Assembly (NCBI GenBank): GCA_035999765.1 | Contig: CP108521.1 | Location: 248,001 to 312,000, forward strand | Source of the DNA: Streptomyces sp. NBC_01231 | GTDB taxonomy: Bacteria > Actinomycetota > Actinomycetes > Streptomycetales > Streptomycetaceae | Length of the DNA stretch: 64,000 nt | Direction: 5' to 3' | Shown: in pieces, positions 32,904 through 41,859 of the stretch | How positions within the stretch are numbered: position 1 is the first letter of the stretch | Layout of the letters: each line of letters begins with the position of its first letter | Notes under the pieces: model-generated | Database searches by the model: none | Told to the model about the DNA's origin: nothing | What the model saw: the letters and a program-made list of their open reading frames with translations, nothing else | Program-made: the position numbers and the translations under genes

Positions 32904-34192
32904 CGGGACTGGCCCGTTCCGATCGCGGACGCTTTCACCTGAATCCGTTCAAGGGCCGCCTTCGGCGATGAGACTCCCTTGGCCACCTTCTCGATCTCGG
33001 CATCGAGGACCGCTGCGATCTGCTTCCACGTGGTGACGGTCGGGCCGGGCAGCGCGGTCTGGAGCTGGGATCGGAAGACGGCCAGCGTCGGGTCCGACTT
33101 GAGCTTCCCCTCATCCCAGGCCGCCTGGACGGCGGGAAGGTCTCCGGACTGTTCGTACCAGTCCTGCTGGATGTCGGGCTGGGAGAGCCACCGGATGAAC
33201 TTCCAGGCACCGTCGCGGTTCTTCGCGTTCTTGAACACCGCCCAGTGCCCTCCCCCGATGAAGCTGGCGTTGGACGTCGCCCCCTTCGGGAGCGTGGCGA
33301 CCCCCACCTTGTCCTTGACGAAGTCCGCTCCTCCCGCCCCCTTCAGCAGTGCCGTTTCCCAGGGGCCCGAGACGAGTGCGGCGGTGGAACCGGCGACGAA
33401 CTGCGGCTCGATCTCCCCGAGACTCACAGCCCCGTTGCGGGTTGAGGTCTTCGATGTGAAGAACGACTGGTAGTACTCCAGCCCCTTGAGCGCCTCGGGT
33501 GTGTCGAAGGTGAACTCGGTGCCGTTCTCGTTCATGAGATGCGCACCGGCCTGCCACATGAAGGGCAGGACGCCCTGCCAGCTCGCCGCCACGCCGGTGG
33601 GCAGCGCCAGGCCCCACTTCGCGCCCTCCTTCTGGAGGGCCTTGAGGAACGGGCCGTACTCCTTCCAGGTCTCCGGCGCGGAGACTCCGGCAGCCTGTGC
33701 CAGGTCCTTGCGGTAGAACAGGACGCGGGTGTCCACATACCAGGGGACGCCGTACGTGCCCCCGTCGTAGGTGGTGCTCTGAGCGGCGCCTCGGTAGAAG
33801 GCCGAGGTGTCGACGAGGCCGGCCGGCACCTGCTCGAGGCCGCCCGTCGAGGCGAAGTTCGTCAGGTCGGCGCTTCCGACGAGCGTGGCGTCCGGCGTGT
33901 CCTGGGAGGCGATCGCCGTTTCGACCTTCTTGGCGTAGTCCTGCCACGGGACGGCCGTGACCTTCACCTTCGCGTCCGGGTTGACCTTCTGGAAGCGCGC
34001 GGCCAACTCGGGCAGGCGCTCGCCCTCGGTACCCATGGCCCAGACGTTGATCTCGTCCTTGGCAGGTGAGTTGCTGATGGGAGCGCCCGTGGCTCCCCCA
34101 CCGCCCTGTGTATCGGACCGGCCGCAACCGGCCAGAACCAGTGTGGCGGCCAGACCGCCGATGAGCGCTTTCGACAAATGCGAGGTGGACAT
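32900..34192 (-). CDS. sugar ABC transporter substrate-binding lipoprotein
   Basis: 430 residues. Lipoprotein signal peptide with lipobox LVLAGC (Cys23). The mature part is a family-1 sugar-binding protein: INVWAMGTEGERLPELAARFQKVNPDAKVKVTAVPWQDYAKKVETAIASQDTPDATLVG, WYVDTRVLFYRKDLAQAAGVSAPETW, GHWAVFKNAKNRDGAWKFIRWL. Start ATG 34192 (GAGGAG ~10 nt upstream); the frame extends seven codons further. First gene of the operon that ends in beta-glucuronidase, suggesting a glucuronide or uronic-acid oligosaccharide as ligand. Confidence 0.92.
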   Translation of the reverse strand: MSTSHLSKALIGGLAATLVLAGCGRSDTQGGGGATGAPISNSPAKDEINVWAMGTEGERLPELAARFQKVNPDAKVKVTAVPWQDYAKKVETAIASQDTPDATLVGSADLTNFASTGGLEQVPAGLVDTSAFYRGAAQSTTYDGGTYGVPWYVDTRVLFYRKDLAQAAGVSAPETWKEYGPFLKALQKEGAKWGLALPTGVAASWQGVLPFMWQAGAHLMNENGTEFTFDTPEALKGLEYYQSFFTSKTSTRNGAVSLGEIEPQFVAGSTAALVSGPWETALLKGAGGADFVKDKVGVATLPKGATSNASFIGGGHWAVFKNAKNRDGAWKFIRWLSQPDIQQDWYEQSGDLPAVQAAWDEGKLKSDPTLAVFRSQLQTALPGPTVTTWKQIAAVLDAEIEKVAKGVSSPKAALERIQVKASAIGTGQSR

Positions 34193-34367
34193 CCTTGTCC
34201 GTCTCCTCTCCACCCGGTGGATGCGTGAGCGGCTCTACCGCACGACGTGGTGTGGGTCAGCGAGACCGTACAGCGAAAACCGAACAGGTGCCATACTTTC
34301 AGCCGAAGTGATGATGGCGGATTATCGGCCGGACACTGCCCCGCACCGCCCGCTTAGGGTGGGGGGC
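34193..34367. promoter_or_regulatory. divergent promoter region, sugar operon / TetR gene
   Basis: 175 bp separating two divergent starts, the usual place for a repressor acting on both sides. CGAAAACCGAAC and TTTCAGCCGAAG lie near its centre, but I could not find a convincing full palindrome. Confidence 0.5.
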
Positions 34368-35003
34368 ATGACCGAGAAGACGGCGACCCGTCCGGCCACT
34401 CGCCGAGGCCCATACGCCAAGAGCGCACAACGCAGGGCCGATATCGTCGCGTCAGCGACCGCCGTGTTCGCGGCTCGCGGTTACCGTGGGGGGTCCCTGA
34501 GGGAGATCGCCAAGCAGCTCGACCTCAGCCTGACCAGCGTCGTGCACCACTTTCCCAGCAAGAGCGAACTCCTCGTGGCCGTCCTCGAGAACGCCGACTC
34601 CGCGAGCGGCGACGCCTTCGAGTCGGACAGCCGGGAAAAGGGCGTGACCTACGCGGTCCTGCGGTACGTCCGCCGCAATCTGGAACGACAGGAGATGCTG
34701 CGGCTCCTCGCCCTGATGGCCGCGGAGGCCTCGGCTCCCGATCATCCGGCGCACGAGTGGTTCCGTGACAGGTACGAGCGGGTCGTCACAGTTTTCACGA
34801 CCGCGGTACGCAGGGACCAGGACCTTGGTCGTATCGCGAACCGGAGGCACCCCGAGCAGCTCGCGGCGGCCCTTGTCGCGATGTGGGACGGCCTCCAGCT
34901 CCAGTGGCTCATCGACCCGCGGCGTGATCTCATGGGCGGGATCTCGGCCGGCTTGGAGGATCTGCTGGGCGATCCTGCCGTCGGTGACCGGCGGCACCCG
35001 TAG
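34368..35003 (+). CDS. TetR family regulator of the glucuronide operon
   Basis: 211 residues. N-terminal HTH: RRADIVASATAVFAARGYRGGSLREIAKQLDLSLTSVVHHFPSKSELLVAVLE. A helical ligand domain ends AMWDGLQLQWLIDPRRDLMGGISAGLEDLL, typical of the YcdC/RutR-like group. ATG 34368 chosen; upstream codons run into the binding-protein promoter. Divergent from the sugar transporter-glucuronidase operon and probably its repressor, comparable in position to uidR of enterobacteria. Confidence 0.87.
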   Translation: MTEKTATRPATRRGPYAKSAQRRADIVASATAVFAARGYRGGSLREIAKQLDLSLTSVVHHFPSKSELLVAVLENADSASGDAFESDSREKGVTYAVLRYVRRNLERQEMLRLLALMAAEASAPDHPAHEWFRDRYERVVTVFTTAVRRDQDLGRIANRRHPEQLAAALVAMWDGLQLQWLIDPRRDLMGGISAGLEDLLGDPAVGDRRHP

Positions 35004-35077
35004 CAACACCCTGTGAGCGATCAAGTTCGAGTTGGATTTCGCCCCGGCACCGAGGGTCGGAAAGAGCAACAGGCGCT

Positions 35078-35470
35078 TCAGCGGCCGAGGTAGCTCGCGT
35101 GCCCGTCATCGTCGACATCGAACGGCCCTGGCGGGATGATGCAGAATTCGTTCCCCTCAGGGTCGGCCATGACCAGGAAGCCCCCAGCCGCATATCGGTC
35201 GAGCGGCCGACCACCCAACTCCTCCACTCGCGCCTGCTCGGAAGTCGGGTCCTCCGAGGCAACATCGAAGTGGATGCGGTTCTTGCCGGCCTTTGCCTCA
35301 GCGACCTTCTGGAAGCCCACCCCCGGACCATCGCCACGCGCGAGCCAGACATACGGGCCCGTCCTGGCCGCGATCGGTCTGCCCAGGAGCTCAGCCCAGA
35401 ACGAGGCCAACCGTTCCGGATCAACGCAGTCGATGATGAGGTCCTTGATCTTCAGGTGAGTGGCCGTCAT
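35078..35470 (-). CDS. VOC family protein (glyoxalase-like)
   Basis: 130 residues. LKIKDLIIDCVDPERLASFWAELLG, FQKVAEAKAGKNRIHFDVASEDP, LGGRPLDRYAAGGFLVMADPEGNEFCII: the glyoxalase-like domain common in Streptomyces. ATG 35470 has GAGGAT ~8 nt upstream; the longer frame is unsupported. Lone gene, convergent with the TetR gene. Function unknown. Confidence 0.85.
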   Translation of the reverse strand: MTATHLKIKDLIIDCVDPERLASFWAELLGRPIAARTGPYVWLARGDGPGVGFQKVAEAKAGKNRIHFDVASEDPTSEQARVEELGGRPLDRYAAGGFLVMADPEGNEFCIIPPGPFDVDDDGHASYLGR

Positions 35471-35624
35471 GGAGCGATCCTCGCAGGCTGCGGGGCACAA
35501 CCAGGCCGGAATCAGCAAGCCCCGGCTGCCATCGTCCAACAGGCACAGACGTCGAACGACAAGCTGAATACACTGTTTGTGATCCCGGTGTCTGCACGGG
35601 AACCAGAGAGCGCGATGAGCGCGT

Positions 35625-35762
35625 CACCTGCTCGCGCGGCCATTGATCTTCTTGCCCGCATCATTACCGCAGAAGTCCTTCCCAGCGGTCTCGACTGCCT
35701 TCACGGACCCTGAGTCGATTACCACGCCCACCGCCCGGGAGTCGTGGCAGATCAGCCTGCTG
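35625..35762 (-). pseudogene. IS5-type transposase scrap
   Basis: The minus frame SRAVGVVIDSGSVKAVETAGKDFCGNDAGKKINGRASR holds the first DDE Asp context (VIDSQSVKA...GYDAGKKINGRKRH) of IS5 transposases with a DUF4096 N terminus. Only ~40 residues survive. It sits just before the P-loop kinase gene. Confidence 0.6.
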
Positions 35763-35809
35763 AGCTGGTCGCGATTGCCGCCCAGCGAGCACGATGACAC
35801 CATGCCGAC

Positions 35810-36361
35810 GTGACCACTGCTGGAGAGCCGAACTGCCTGATTGTGACAGGGATGCCGGGCGCCGGGAAGTCGACCGTGACCAGGCTCGTCGCCGAGCGGC
35901 TGCCACGTTCCGCCCGGCTCGACGGCGATGAACTCAACAGGATGATAGTCAGCGGATTCGTCTGGGCCCTCGGCGAACCCGCCGACGAAGCAGCACGGCA
36001 AGTCGAGCTGTTGCACCGCAATCTGTGCACGCTGGCGAACAACTTCGCCGACGCCGGCTTCACCCCCCTGATCGACGCGGTGATCCCCTCCCGCGAGAAG
36101 CTGGACTTCTTCCTCGATCTCCTCACGCCTCGCCAGGTCTTGTTCGTCGTCCTCACACCGGGCATCGAGGTCTGCCAATACCGCAACACCATCAGGGATC
36201 CACGTGAACGGTTCGACTTCGACGGCTACGAAGCCCTCGAAGCCGACATGAAACGCGAATTCGGCGACGTCGGCTGGTGGTTCGACACCGCGGCCCTCAC
36301 CCCCGACCAGACCGCCGATCGCATCGTCCGCGAAGCAGGCCGCCGTGCTCTCGTGAACTGA
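35810..36361 (+). CDS. P-loop kinase/phosphotransferase (AAA family ATPase-like)
   Basis: 183 residues. Walker A GMPGAGKST at ~14-22, RLDGDELNRMI (substrate/DxD region), LIDAVIPSREKLDFFLDLL, FVVLTPGIEVCQYRNTIRDPRERFDFDGYEALEADM as lid, and a C-terminal helix. It resembles small shikimate kinase/zeta/chloramphenicol phosphotransferase-like enzymes. Substrate unknown. GTG 35810 start with a weak ribosome site. Lone cytoplasmic enzyme; could be a resistance or salvage kinase. Confidence 0.75.
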   Translation: MTTAGEPNCLIVTGMPGAGKSTVTRLVAERLPRSARLDGDELNRMIVSGFVWALGEPADEAARQVELLHRNLCTLANNFADAGFTPLIDAVIPSREKLDFFLDLLTPRQVLFVVLTPGIEVCQYRNTIRDPRERFDFDGYEALEADMKREFGDVGWWFDTAALTPDQTADRIVREAGRRALVN

Positions 36362-36657
36362 CCGCGGTCCTACTCATCCAGACGGGCACGAATCCCACCG
36401 CCTGGCCTTCACTCAGGCCCGAGCCGCAGGCCAGGACGCCGCGACGCGGTGGCCTGCGCGGCGGACTCTCGGCAATCGGGGACGGCGGCCCCGGCCCGGC
36501 TGCGCCGCTTGAGCCCCCCACTTCACCCCGCACCCCCACCTCGCACGATCAGGGCGTTTGACCACGGAAGCCCCGTCGGCGCCCTCGCTGATCCGACAAC
36601 GTTGCCCCCGCAGCGAGACACCACCCAAGGCGTCCCGCACGGCCAAGAGGAGACATC

Positions 36658-37017
36658 ATGCGAGGTACCCGGGCCCTCACCGCGGGCGCACTGGCGCTCA
36701 CGCTGGCAACCGGTATCGGCTGGGCCGCCCAGGCATCCCCCAGCCAGGCCCCGGCCGCCAAGCCCGCACAGGCCCGAGTCGTCGACGGCTACCAGATCGT
36801 CACGCTCCCCAACGCGAACGTCCCGAACTTCCAGCGGCGCACCCTCTCCTGCCCGGCGGGCAAGCGCGTCATCGGCGGGGGCGCCGAAGCCCAGGGCAAC
36901 GGCGCTGTCCTCGTCGGCAGCTTCCCCACGCCGGACGGCAAGGCCTGGGTCGGCATCGGCCGCCAGGACGGTTACACCTCGGTCGGCATCAGCGTCTACG
37001 CCATCTGCGCGTACTGA
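36658..37017 (+). CDS. small secreted protein
   Basis: 119 residues. A signal peptide (RALTAGALALTLATGIGWAAQASP) is followed by an ~80-residue domain: YQIVTLPNANVPNFQRRTLSCPAGKRVIGGGAEAQGNGAVLVGSFPTPDGKAWVGIGRQDGYTSVGISVYAICAY. Two Cys (CPAGKRVIGGG, ICAY) likely form a disulfide. The CPAGKRVIGGGA pattern recurs in Streptomyces secreted proteins with no assigned role. GAGGAG lies 6 nt before ATG 36658. Confidence 0.8.
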   Translation: MRGTRALTAGALALTLATGIGWAAQASPSQAPAAKPAQARVVDGYQIVTLPNANVPNFQRRTLSCPAGKRVIGGGAEAQGNGAVLVGSFPTPDGKAWVGIGRQDGYTSVGISVYAICAY

Positions 37018-37736
37018 CCCCACCCGCAGGCCGCAGGGCCGTACGACCCACACAGCCCGGCCCCACGGCCGTCGGCGCCCCGCCCCGGACATCCGGCGGC
37101 GGGGCGCCGCACGTCCGCCCTCGGGACAGCAAGGGCGTCCTGCCGGCCGCCCTTGACCCGCTCGACGACACGGCCGGGCTACTGCAACCGCGGCTCGCAG
37201 GCCGCCATCCATCGGCGGCTGCTCCGCGTCCTCGTCGACGGGCCGGCCCCAGGGCGAGGAACCACTGGGGGACCGGGAGGCCGGCCTCCTCCGACCAGGC
37301 CTCAGGCCACCGGTCCAGCGGTCCGCCGGTCCACCGCCTCACGCATGGCAACAGGGACGCACCTGGCTGGACTGACCCTCGGAGTCGTCGAACAGCTCGA
37401 GGTCAGGCTCCGGGCCGGCGGAGTGGAAGCCGACGAGCTAGACCTTCTGGTGTACGAACGGGTAGAGCTGCACGCCCATCAAGTCGGTGTCGAAGCTGAC
37501 CACCACCGACAAGATGAAGACGGCCCTGTCGTCGATGCTCGACACACCTGCTCTGTTTGACGCGGCGAGTTGACGCGGCGAGCTGTCCGGCCGCGGAGTT
37601 CTGCCTTGTCGCGGTCGGCAGGCTCCCGGCCGACGCCGTCTGGTGGGGTGTTGGCCTCGGATGAGGATCCTGCTGTGCGCCGAGGGCGCCCTGACGATGA
37701 CTGTGCCGACGTCGACCGGGCTAGCCTGCGTGCAGG
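37018..37736. other. 719-bp gap with a coding-like minus-strand scrap
   Basis: A minus frame ending in TAG near 37440 reads VSSIDDRAVFILSVVVSFDTDLMGVQLYPFVHQKV with GC-ending codons. It looks like the end of a lost gene, family unknown. Nothing else is supported before the terminator at 37737. Confidence 0.4.
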
Positions 37737-37768
37737 AGTGGGCCCCTCCTGGTAGGAGAGGCCCACTT
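37737..37768 (-). terminator. hairpin terminator of the MacB/FtsX operon
   Basis: AGTGGGCC-C-CTCCT pairs with AGGAG-A-GGCCCACT over a short GGT loop, 17 nt past the permease stop on the minus strand. One C/A mismatch in a ~14-bp stem. Confidence 0.75.
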
Positions 37769-37784
37769 CACGGGACGTGAGGGG

Positions 37785-40133
37785 TTACTCCGTGCGCAGG
37801 CCCGCTGGGCGCATCATGCGCAGTAGCGGCGGCAGGCTGAGCAGCGTGACCATGGCGACCACGGCCGCGCCCACGCCGGTCATGGTGAGCACGCTCGCCC
37901 AGTCCATGGTCACCGGGGTACGGGTCATCTTCAGCAGTGCTACGCCGAGGGTGACGCCCACCGTCGTGGCCAGTGCGAGACCGAGTCCGACCGGGAGCGC
38001 TGTCTGCCACAGGACGGACAGGCTGAGTGTGCGGCGCCGGGTGCCGAAGGCGACCAGCGCGGAGAGCAGCTTCTTTCGTTCGCGCAGCTGTTCCAGCTGG
38101 GAGACCAGCAGGCTCGCTCCGATCAGTGCCAGCACGAAGGCGGAGCCGACGAACAGGCCGGTGCGGATGGAGGTGTACTTGGCGTCCTCCTGGGAAACGG
38201 ACCAGCCGAAGGTTTGTGCCAGGGGGTCAACGCGGGCGGCGACGTTGCGTACGTACTCCCGTGAGTCCGGCACCGAGGGGTCCAGACGCAGGTAGACACC
38301 GTCCGAGATCACCGCGGGCGCGGCCTTGTGGGGCAGGGCGGCGGGGGTGACCAGCAGACTGTCGTAGTCCTGCAGTGAGTCCTTGCGCGCGTTCACCTCC
38401 CGAATGTTCGCCGGAACGGTCCAGGCCACCTCGAGGCCCCGTTCGGCGCCCTCGTACGACGGGTCGATGTAGAGCGGCCGACCGGACTTCACCAGGGCGA
38501 TTTCGGATGCGTTGCTGGGGTCCTCGTAGCCGCTCCGCGTTCGCGTGACGAACACGTCACCGTTCTTGCAGGAGGGCAATGTGGCGAGTTCGCGCAGGGC
38601 GGCGCAGTTGCCCACGGTCAAGCCGCCGCTGTTCTCCGGGTCGCGACGTGAGTCCGCGTACTGGGAGCGGGCCAGGGCCACCGCGGCCTTGACGCCCTTG
38701 GTGCCGGTGAATTCGCGCTCGATGCCGGACAGCGGCTTGGGGTCGCTGAAGTCGACCTGCATCTGGACCCGGCTGGTGTCCTGGCCGGTGCTCTCGGTGT
38801 ACCGGCTCTGCGTTCCCGTGAAGAGCATCTGCAGCGCGATGGCCCCGGCCACCGCCACGGCGATGCCGTTGACCATGCGGGCGGCAGTGCCGCTGCTCAG
38901 CTGCAGCCGTCGCACGGCCAGTTGCCAGGACAGCGGGCCCTTGCCGAGCCGGACAACGACCGCCTCCACGACCCAGGGCAGCAGGGCGGTGACGCCGATC
39001 AGCAACATCAGGACGCCGCCGATGACGAGGTACTGGTTGAAGTTTCCGTTCTTGTGGCCTTGGCCGATCATCGGGTAGAGCATCCCGAGGCCGGCCAGAG
39101 GCGGCAGCAGCCGCCACCACAGCCGGCGCCTGCGCTGCTTGGCCGCACGCACGACACCGAGGGGTTCGACGACCACGCCGCGCATCGCGAGCAGCGTGAC
39201 CAGCACCGCGGCGACCGGCACCGCCACCGCGACCAGCGCGGCAAGCACGGGAGTGGGGTCGAGGTAACTGGGCCAGACGCTCACACCCAGCAACTCGCCG
39301 GTGCCCAGCTTCTGGCGGCCGAGCAAGAAGAAGCCGGTGCCCACGACCAGGCCGAGCAGGGCTCCGGCCAGCGCCTCACCCGCCGCGATCCGCCGGGTCA
39401 TTCCCCGGTCGGAGCCGACCAGGCGCAGCGCGGCGAGGCGGCGGTCGCGGCGTTCGCCGCCGAAGCGGACGGCGGCGGCGATGAACACGGCGACCGGCGT
39501 CAGCAGCACCACGAACACGACCAGGACCATGAGCAGCAGCACCGGATCGGTCTTCTCGGGCGCCACGTCCGGTTTGCCGAACTTGGTCAACCGCGTCACC
39601 AGGGGGGTGTCCGTGACCTTCAACCCCGAGGCACCCGCGTAGTAAGCCAGTTCGTGCGAGCCGATCAGCCCGCTCTCGCCGATCGTGCCGGTGATCTTGT
39701 ACGGCAGGCGCTCCCGCAGCAGTTTCGCGTCGTCCGACTCCAGCAGGTCCCTGAGCGCGGGGGAGACCACCATCTCGCCCTTGCCCGGGAAGCGGTCGAC
39801 CCCCGGGGGCAGCGGTGCCCGCCTGCCCTCGGGCTCGACGATCCGGCCCCGGATGTCGTCGTCGTGCCAGGTGGTGTTGGCGTCGGCGACCAGGAGAGTG
39901 TTGTCGGCCTTGGACGGGACCGTCTGGGAGTACATGTTGGCGTAGCGGGCGTCCTCCACCTTGCTGCGGGAGGCGAGCACGTTGGGCATCGCGGTGCACA
40001 ACAGGAGCAGGGCCACGCCGAGGCCCACGCCGACCGCTGTCAACGTCATTCGGACCCAGCCCTCACGGCCGCCGGTGACGGAGAACCGAGCTCCCAGGGC
40101 CAGGTCTCTGGACCACTGCCGGCGCGCACTCAT
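37785..40133 (-). CDS. ABC transporter permease, FtsX/MacB type
   Basis: 782 residues, about ten membrane segments. It begins DLALGARFSVTGGREGWVRMTLTAVGVGLGVALLLLCTAMPNVL, with a ~120-residue extracytoplasmic domain. There are two FtsX-like membrane blocks (VLLLMVLVVFVVLLTPVAVFIAAAVRFGGERRDRRLAALRLVGSDRGMTRRIAAGEA, and near the C terminus TSIRTGLFVGSAFVLALIGASLLVSQLEQLRERKKLLSALVAFGTRRRTLSLSVLWQ). One chain thus provides both halves. The start overlaps the ATPase stop (ATGA). Likely exports or releases a lipophilic compound or peptide. Confidence 0.92.
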   Translation of the reverse strand: MSARRQWSRDLALGARFSVTGGREGWVRMTLTAVGVGLGVALLLLCTAMPNVLASRSKVEDARYANMYSQTVPSKADNTLLVADANTTWHDDDIRGRIVEPEGRRAPLPPGVDRFPGKGEMVVSPALRDLLESDDAKLLRERLPYKITGTIGESGLIGSHELAYYAGASGLKVTDTPLVTRLTKFGKPDVAPEKTDPVLLLMVLVVFVVLLTPVAVFIAAAVRFGGERRDRRLAALRLVGSDRGMTRRIAAGEALAGALLGLVVGTGFFLLGRQKLGTGELLGVSVWPSYLDPTPVLAALVAVAVPVAAVLVTLLAMRGVVVEPLGVVRAAKQRRRRLWWRLLPPLAGLGMLYPMIGQGHKNGNFNQYLVIGGVLMLLIGVTALLPWVVEAVVVRLGKGPLSWQLAVRRLQLSSGTAARMVNGIAVAVAGAIALQMLFTGTQSRYTESTGQDTSRVQMQVDFSDPKPLSGIEREFTGTKGVKAAVALARSQYADSRRDPENSGGLTVGNCAALRELATLPSCKNGDVFVTRTRSGYEDPSNASEIALVKSGRPLYIDPSYEGAERGLEVAWTVPANIREVNARKDSLQDYDSLLVTPAALPHKAAPAVISDGVYLRLDPSVPDSREYVRNVAARVDPLAQTFGWSVSQEDAKYTSIRTGLFVGSAFVLALIGASLLVSQLEQLRERKKLLSALVAFGTRRRTLSLSVLWQTALPVGLGLALATTVGVTLGVALLKMTRTPVTMDWASVLTMTGVGAAVVAMVTLLSLPPLLRMMRPAGLRTE

Positions 40134-40822
40134 ATGGCGCGCTCCATGTCCCGGGACTTGCCGTCGCGTACGACGATCTCGCGGTCGGAGTAGGCGGCCA
40201 CCCGTGTCTCGTGGGTGACGAGGACGACGGCGGCATTGGTGGAGCGGGCCGCCTCGGTGAGCAGTTCCATCACGCGCTCGCCGTTGTAGGAGTCGAGCGC
40301 GCCGGTCGGTTCGTCGGCGAACAGCACCCGGGGGCCGGTGACCAGCGCGCGGGCCACGGCGACGCGCTGGCCCTGGCCGCCGGAGACCTCGCCGGGCCGC
40401 TTGCCCTTCAGGTCGTCGACCTCCAGGCGTTCCATCCAGCCGAGCGCCGCCCGCTCGGCTTCCTTGCGGGAGGTGCCGTTCAGCCTGAGCGGCAGGGCGA
40501 CGTTCTCCACGCAGGTCAGTTCCGGCACGAGCTGCCCGAACTGGAACACGAAGCCGAACTCGGAGCGGCGCAACGCGCTGCGCTGGGCGTCGCTCATCGT
40601 CGTCACCTCGCGCCCGTTGAAGGTGATCGACCCGGAGTCGGGCGGCAGGATGCCCGCGAGGCAGTGCAGCAGCGTCGACTTGCCGGAGCCGGAGGGGCCC
40701 ATGATGGCGACGACCTCGCCGGGGTGGATGGAGAACTCGGCGCCGTCGAGGGCGTGGGTGTGCCCGTAGGTCTTGCGCAGGTCCTGCGCGGTGAGCAGGG
40801 AACCAGGGGGAGAAGTGGTCAT
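40130..40822 (-). CDS. ABC transporter ATP-binding protein, MacB/LolD type
   Basis: 230 residues. Walker A GPSGSGKST, signature VSGGQGQRVAVARAL, Walker B RVLFADEPTGALD, switch His in VLVTHETRVAAYSDR. Pairs with the downstream FtsX-like permease, whose start overlaps its stop. Its own start overlaps the stop of the PadR gene, so regulator, ATPase and permease are one operon. Confidence 0.94.
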   Translation of the reverse strand: MTTSPPGSLLTAQDLRKTYGHTHALDGAEFSIHPGEVVAIMGPSGSGKSTLLHCLAGILPPDSGSITFNGREVTTMSDAQRSALRRSEFGFVFQFGQLVPELTCVENVALPLRLNGTSRKEAERAALGWMERLEVDDLKGKRPGEVSGGQGQRVAVARALVTGPRVLFADEPTGALDSYNGERVMELLTEAARSTNAAVVLVTHETRVAAYSDREIVVRDGKSRDMERAI

Positions 40823-41343
40823 CGGGCTACAGCCTCACGGAGTTTGTCGAGTCGGGCGGCGGTCAGTTCCAGCCAGCGCAGGTCGGCCTCCAGGTGGAAG
40901 AGGGCGTGGTCGCAGATCAGCTGGTCCGCCAGATCGCCCGTGCGCTTGCGGTCGGTCAGGATGCGCATGCTGCGCAGGTGCTCGGAGCGTTGGGTGTCCA
41001 GGATGTCGGCGGCGTCGCGGTGGGTGAGCAGCGCGAGGACGACTTTGGTGTAGAGGGCCGACTGGAGGTACTCCTCCGGCCTCTGCGGGGTCGCCAGCCA
41101 CTGCTCCACGTCGGTGATGCCGGCGTCGGTGATCGCGTAGCGCTTGCGCTCCGGGCCGCCGCCTGCCTCGATCCCGTCGACCTCGACGAGGCCGTTCTTC
41201 AGCAGCCGGGACATCGTCGAGTAGACCTGGCCGTAGTGCAGCGGCCGGTCGTGACCGAACGTCTCGTCGAAGGCCCGCTTCAGGTCGTAGCCGTGTCGCG
41301 GGCCGGACTCCAGGAGTCCCAAAAGGGTGTGACCGATGGACAT
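40819..41343 (-). CDS. PadR family transcriptional regulator
   Basis: 174 residues. Winged helix: GHTLLGLLESGPRHGYDLKRAFDETFGHDRPLHYGQVYSTMSRLLKNGLVEVDGIEAGGGPERKRYAITDAGITDVEQWLATP. The C-terminal coiled helices (vinculin-like PF10400 part) serve dimerisation. Start ATG 41343; the frame stays open for another 139 codons but only through promoter and transposase debris. First gene of the MacB-like operon; probably represses it through the TATAC repeats upstream. Confidence 0.9.
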   Translation of the reverse strand: MSIGHTLLGLLESGPRHGYDLKRAFDETFGHDRPLHYGQVYSTMSRLLKNGLVEVDGIEAGGGPERKRYAITDAGITDVEQWLATPQRPEEYLQSALYTKVVLALLTHRDAADILDTQRSEHLRSMRILTDRKRTGDLADQLICDHALFHLEADLRWLELTAARLDKLREAVAR

Positions 41344-41351
41344 GAGCACAC

Positions 41352-41382
41352 TATACACACCGCGTATACGCCGCATGTATAC
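41352..41382. promoter_or_regulatory. PadR operator: three TATAC-type half-sites
   Basis: TATAC (41352-41356), GTATAC (41364-41369) and GTATAC (41377-41382) are spaced 12-13 bp. TATAC-N7-GTATA and GTATAC-N7-GTATAC form two overlapping palindromes, in AT-rich DNA unusual for this window. They lie 9-39 bp before the PadR start, ideal for autorepression. Confidence 0.65.
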
Positions 41383-41424
41383 GTGGCGCGCATAGCTCAG
41401 GGCGGGCGGGGCGTACGGACGTGC

Positions 41425-41700
41425 AGGCGAGGGAGGGAAACCCAGAAGTGCGTCGGCGCGCCTGCGGGAATGGTCGGGCCCTCCGGCGATGGGCGGGATG
41501 CCGTCGACCAGGGGGAGGGCCTGAGCGGCGTCGTTGACGTTGGCCGTGGTGGCGATGACCTTGACCTCGGTGTCCTTCCCGTCGCAGATCAGGTGGGGTT
41601 TACTGGCAGCCTTCCCGCGGCCGACCGGTGTCGGGCCGGTGGCCTCGCCCCTCCTTTTCGCGCGGATGTGAACGGCCTCCGGCTTCCTGCACAGGGCCCA
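41425..41700 (-). pseudogene. IS5-family transposase fragment
   Basis: HIRAKRRGEATGPTPVGRGKAASKPHLICDGKDTEVKVIATTANVNDAAQALPLVDGIPP fits the middle of IS5 transposases (SHVRAKKGG-TGPSPVDR-K-GSKHHLI). After DALLG the second Asp region is absent, and upstream only a scrambled N terminus remains. It lies in frame with PadR, creating a falsely long ORF. Confidence 0.65.
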
Positions 41701-41859
41701 CCCCCCTACCTCGGCCAGCCGGAAGAAGACCGGCGGCAGGCAGAGCTCGATCACCGCCAATACGATCTGGAGCCACTGCGGTCGGCCGTCGTGCTGTTGT
41801 TACATGGAGTGGTCCGGTCGGGGTAGGCGGAGGGACTCGTGTCTGAACGGAGGAGGGAC

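Noticed and set aside
38922..40193. 423-aa plus-strand ORF across the FtsX-like permease
   Set aside because: Antisense shadow rich in Asp/Gln/His/Arg; the permease on the other strand has clear membrane segments and ATGA coupling.
40819..41760. 313-aa version of the PadR gene
   Set aside because: The extra N terminus is transposase debris and promoter DNA; the PadR domain starts at 41343 and the operator lies upstream of it.
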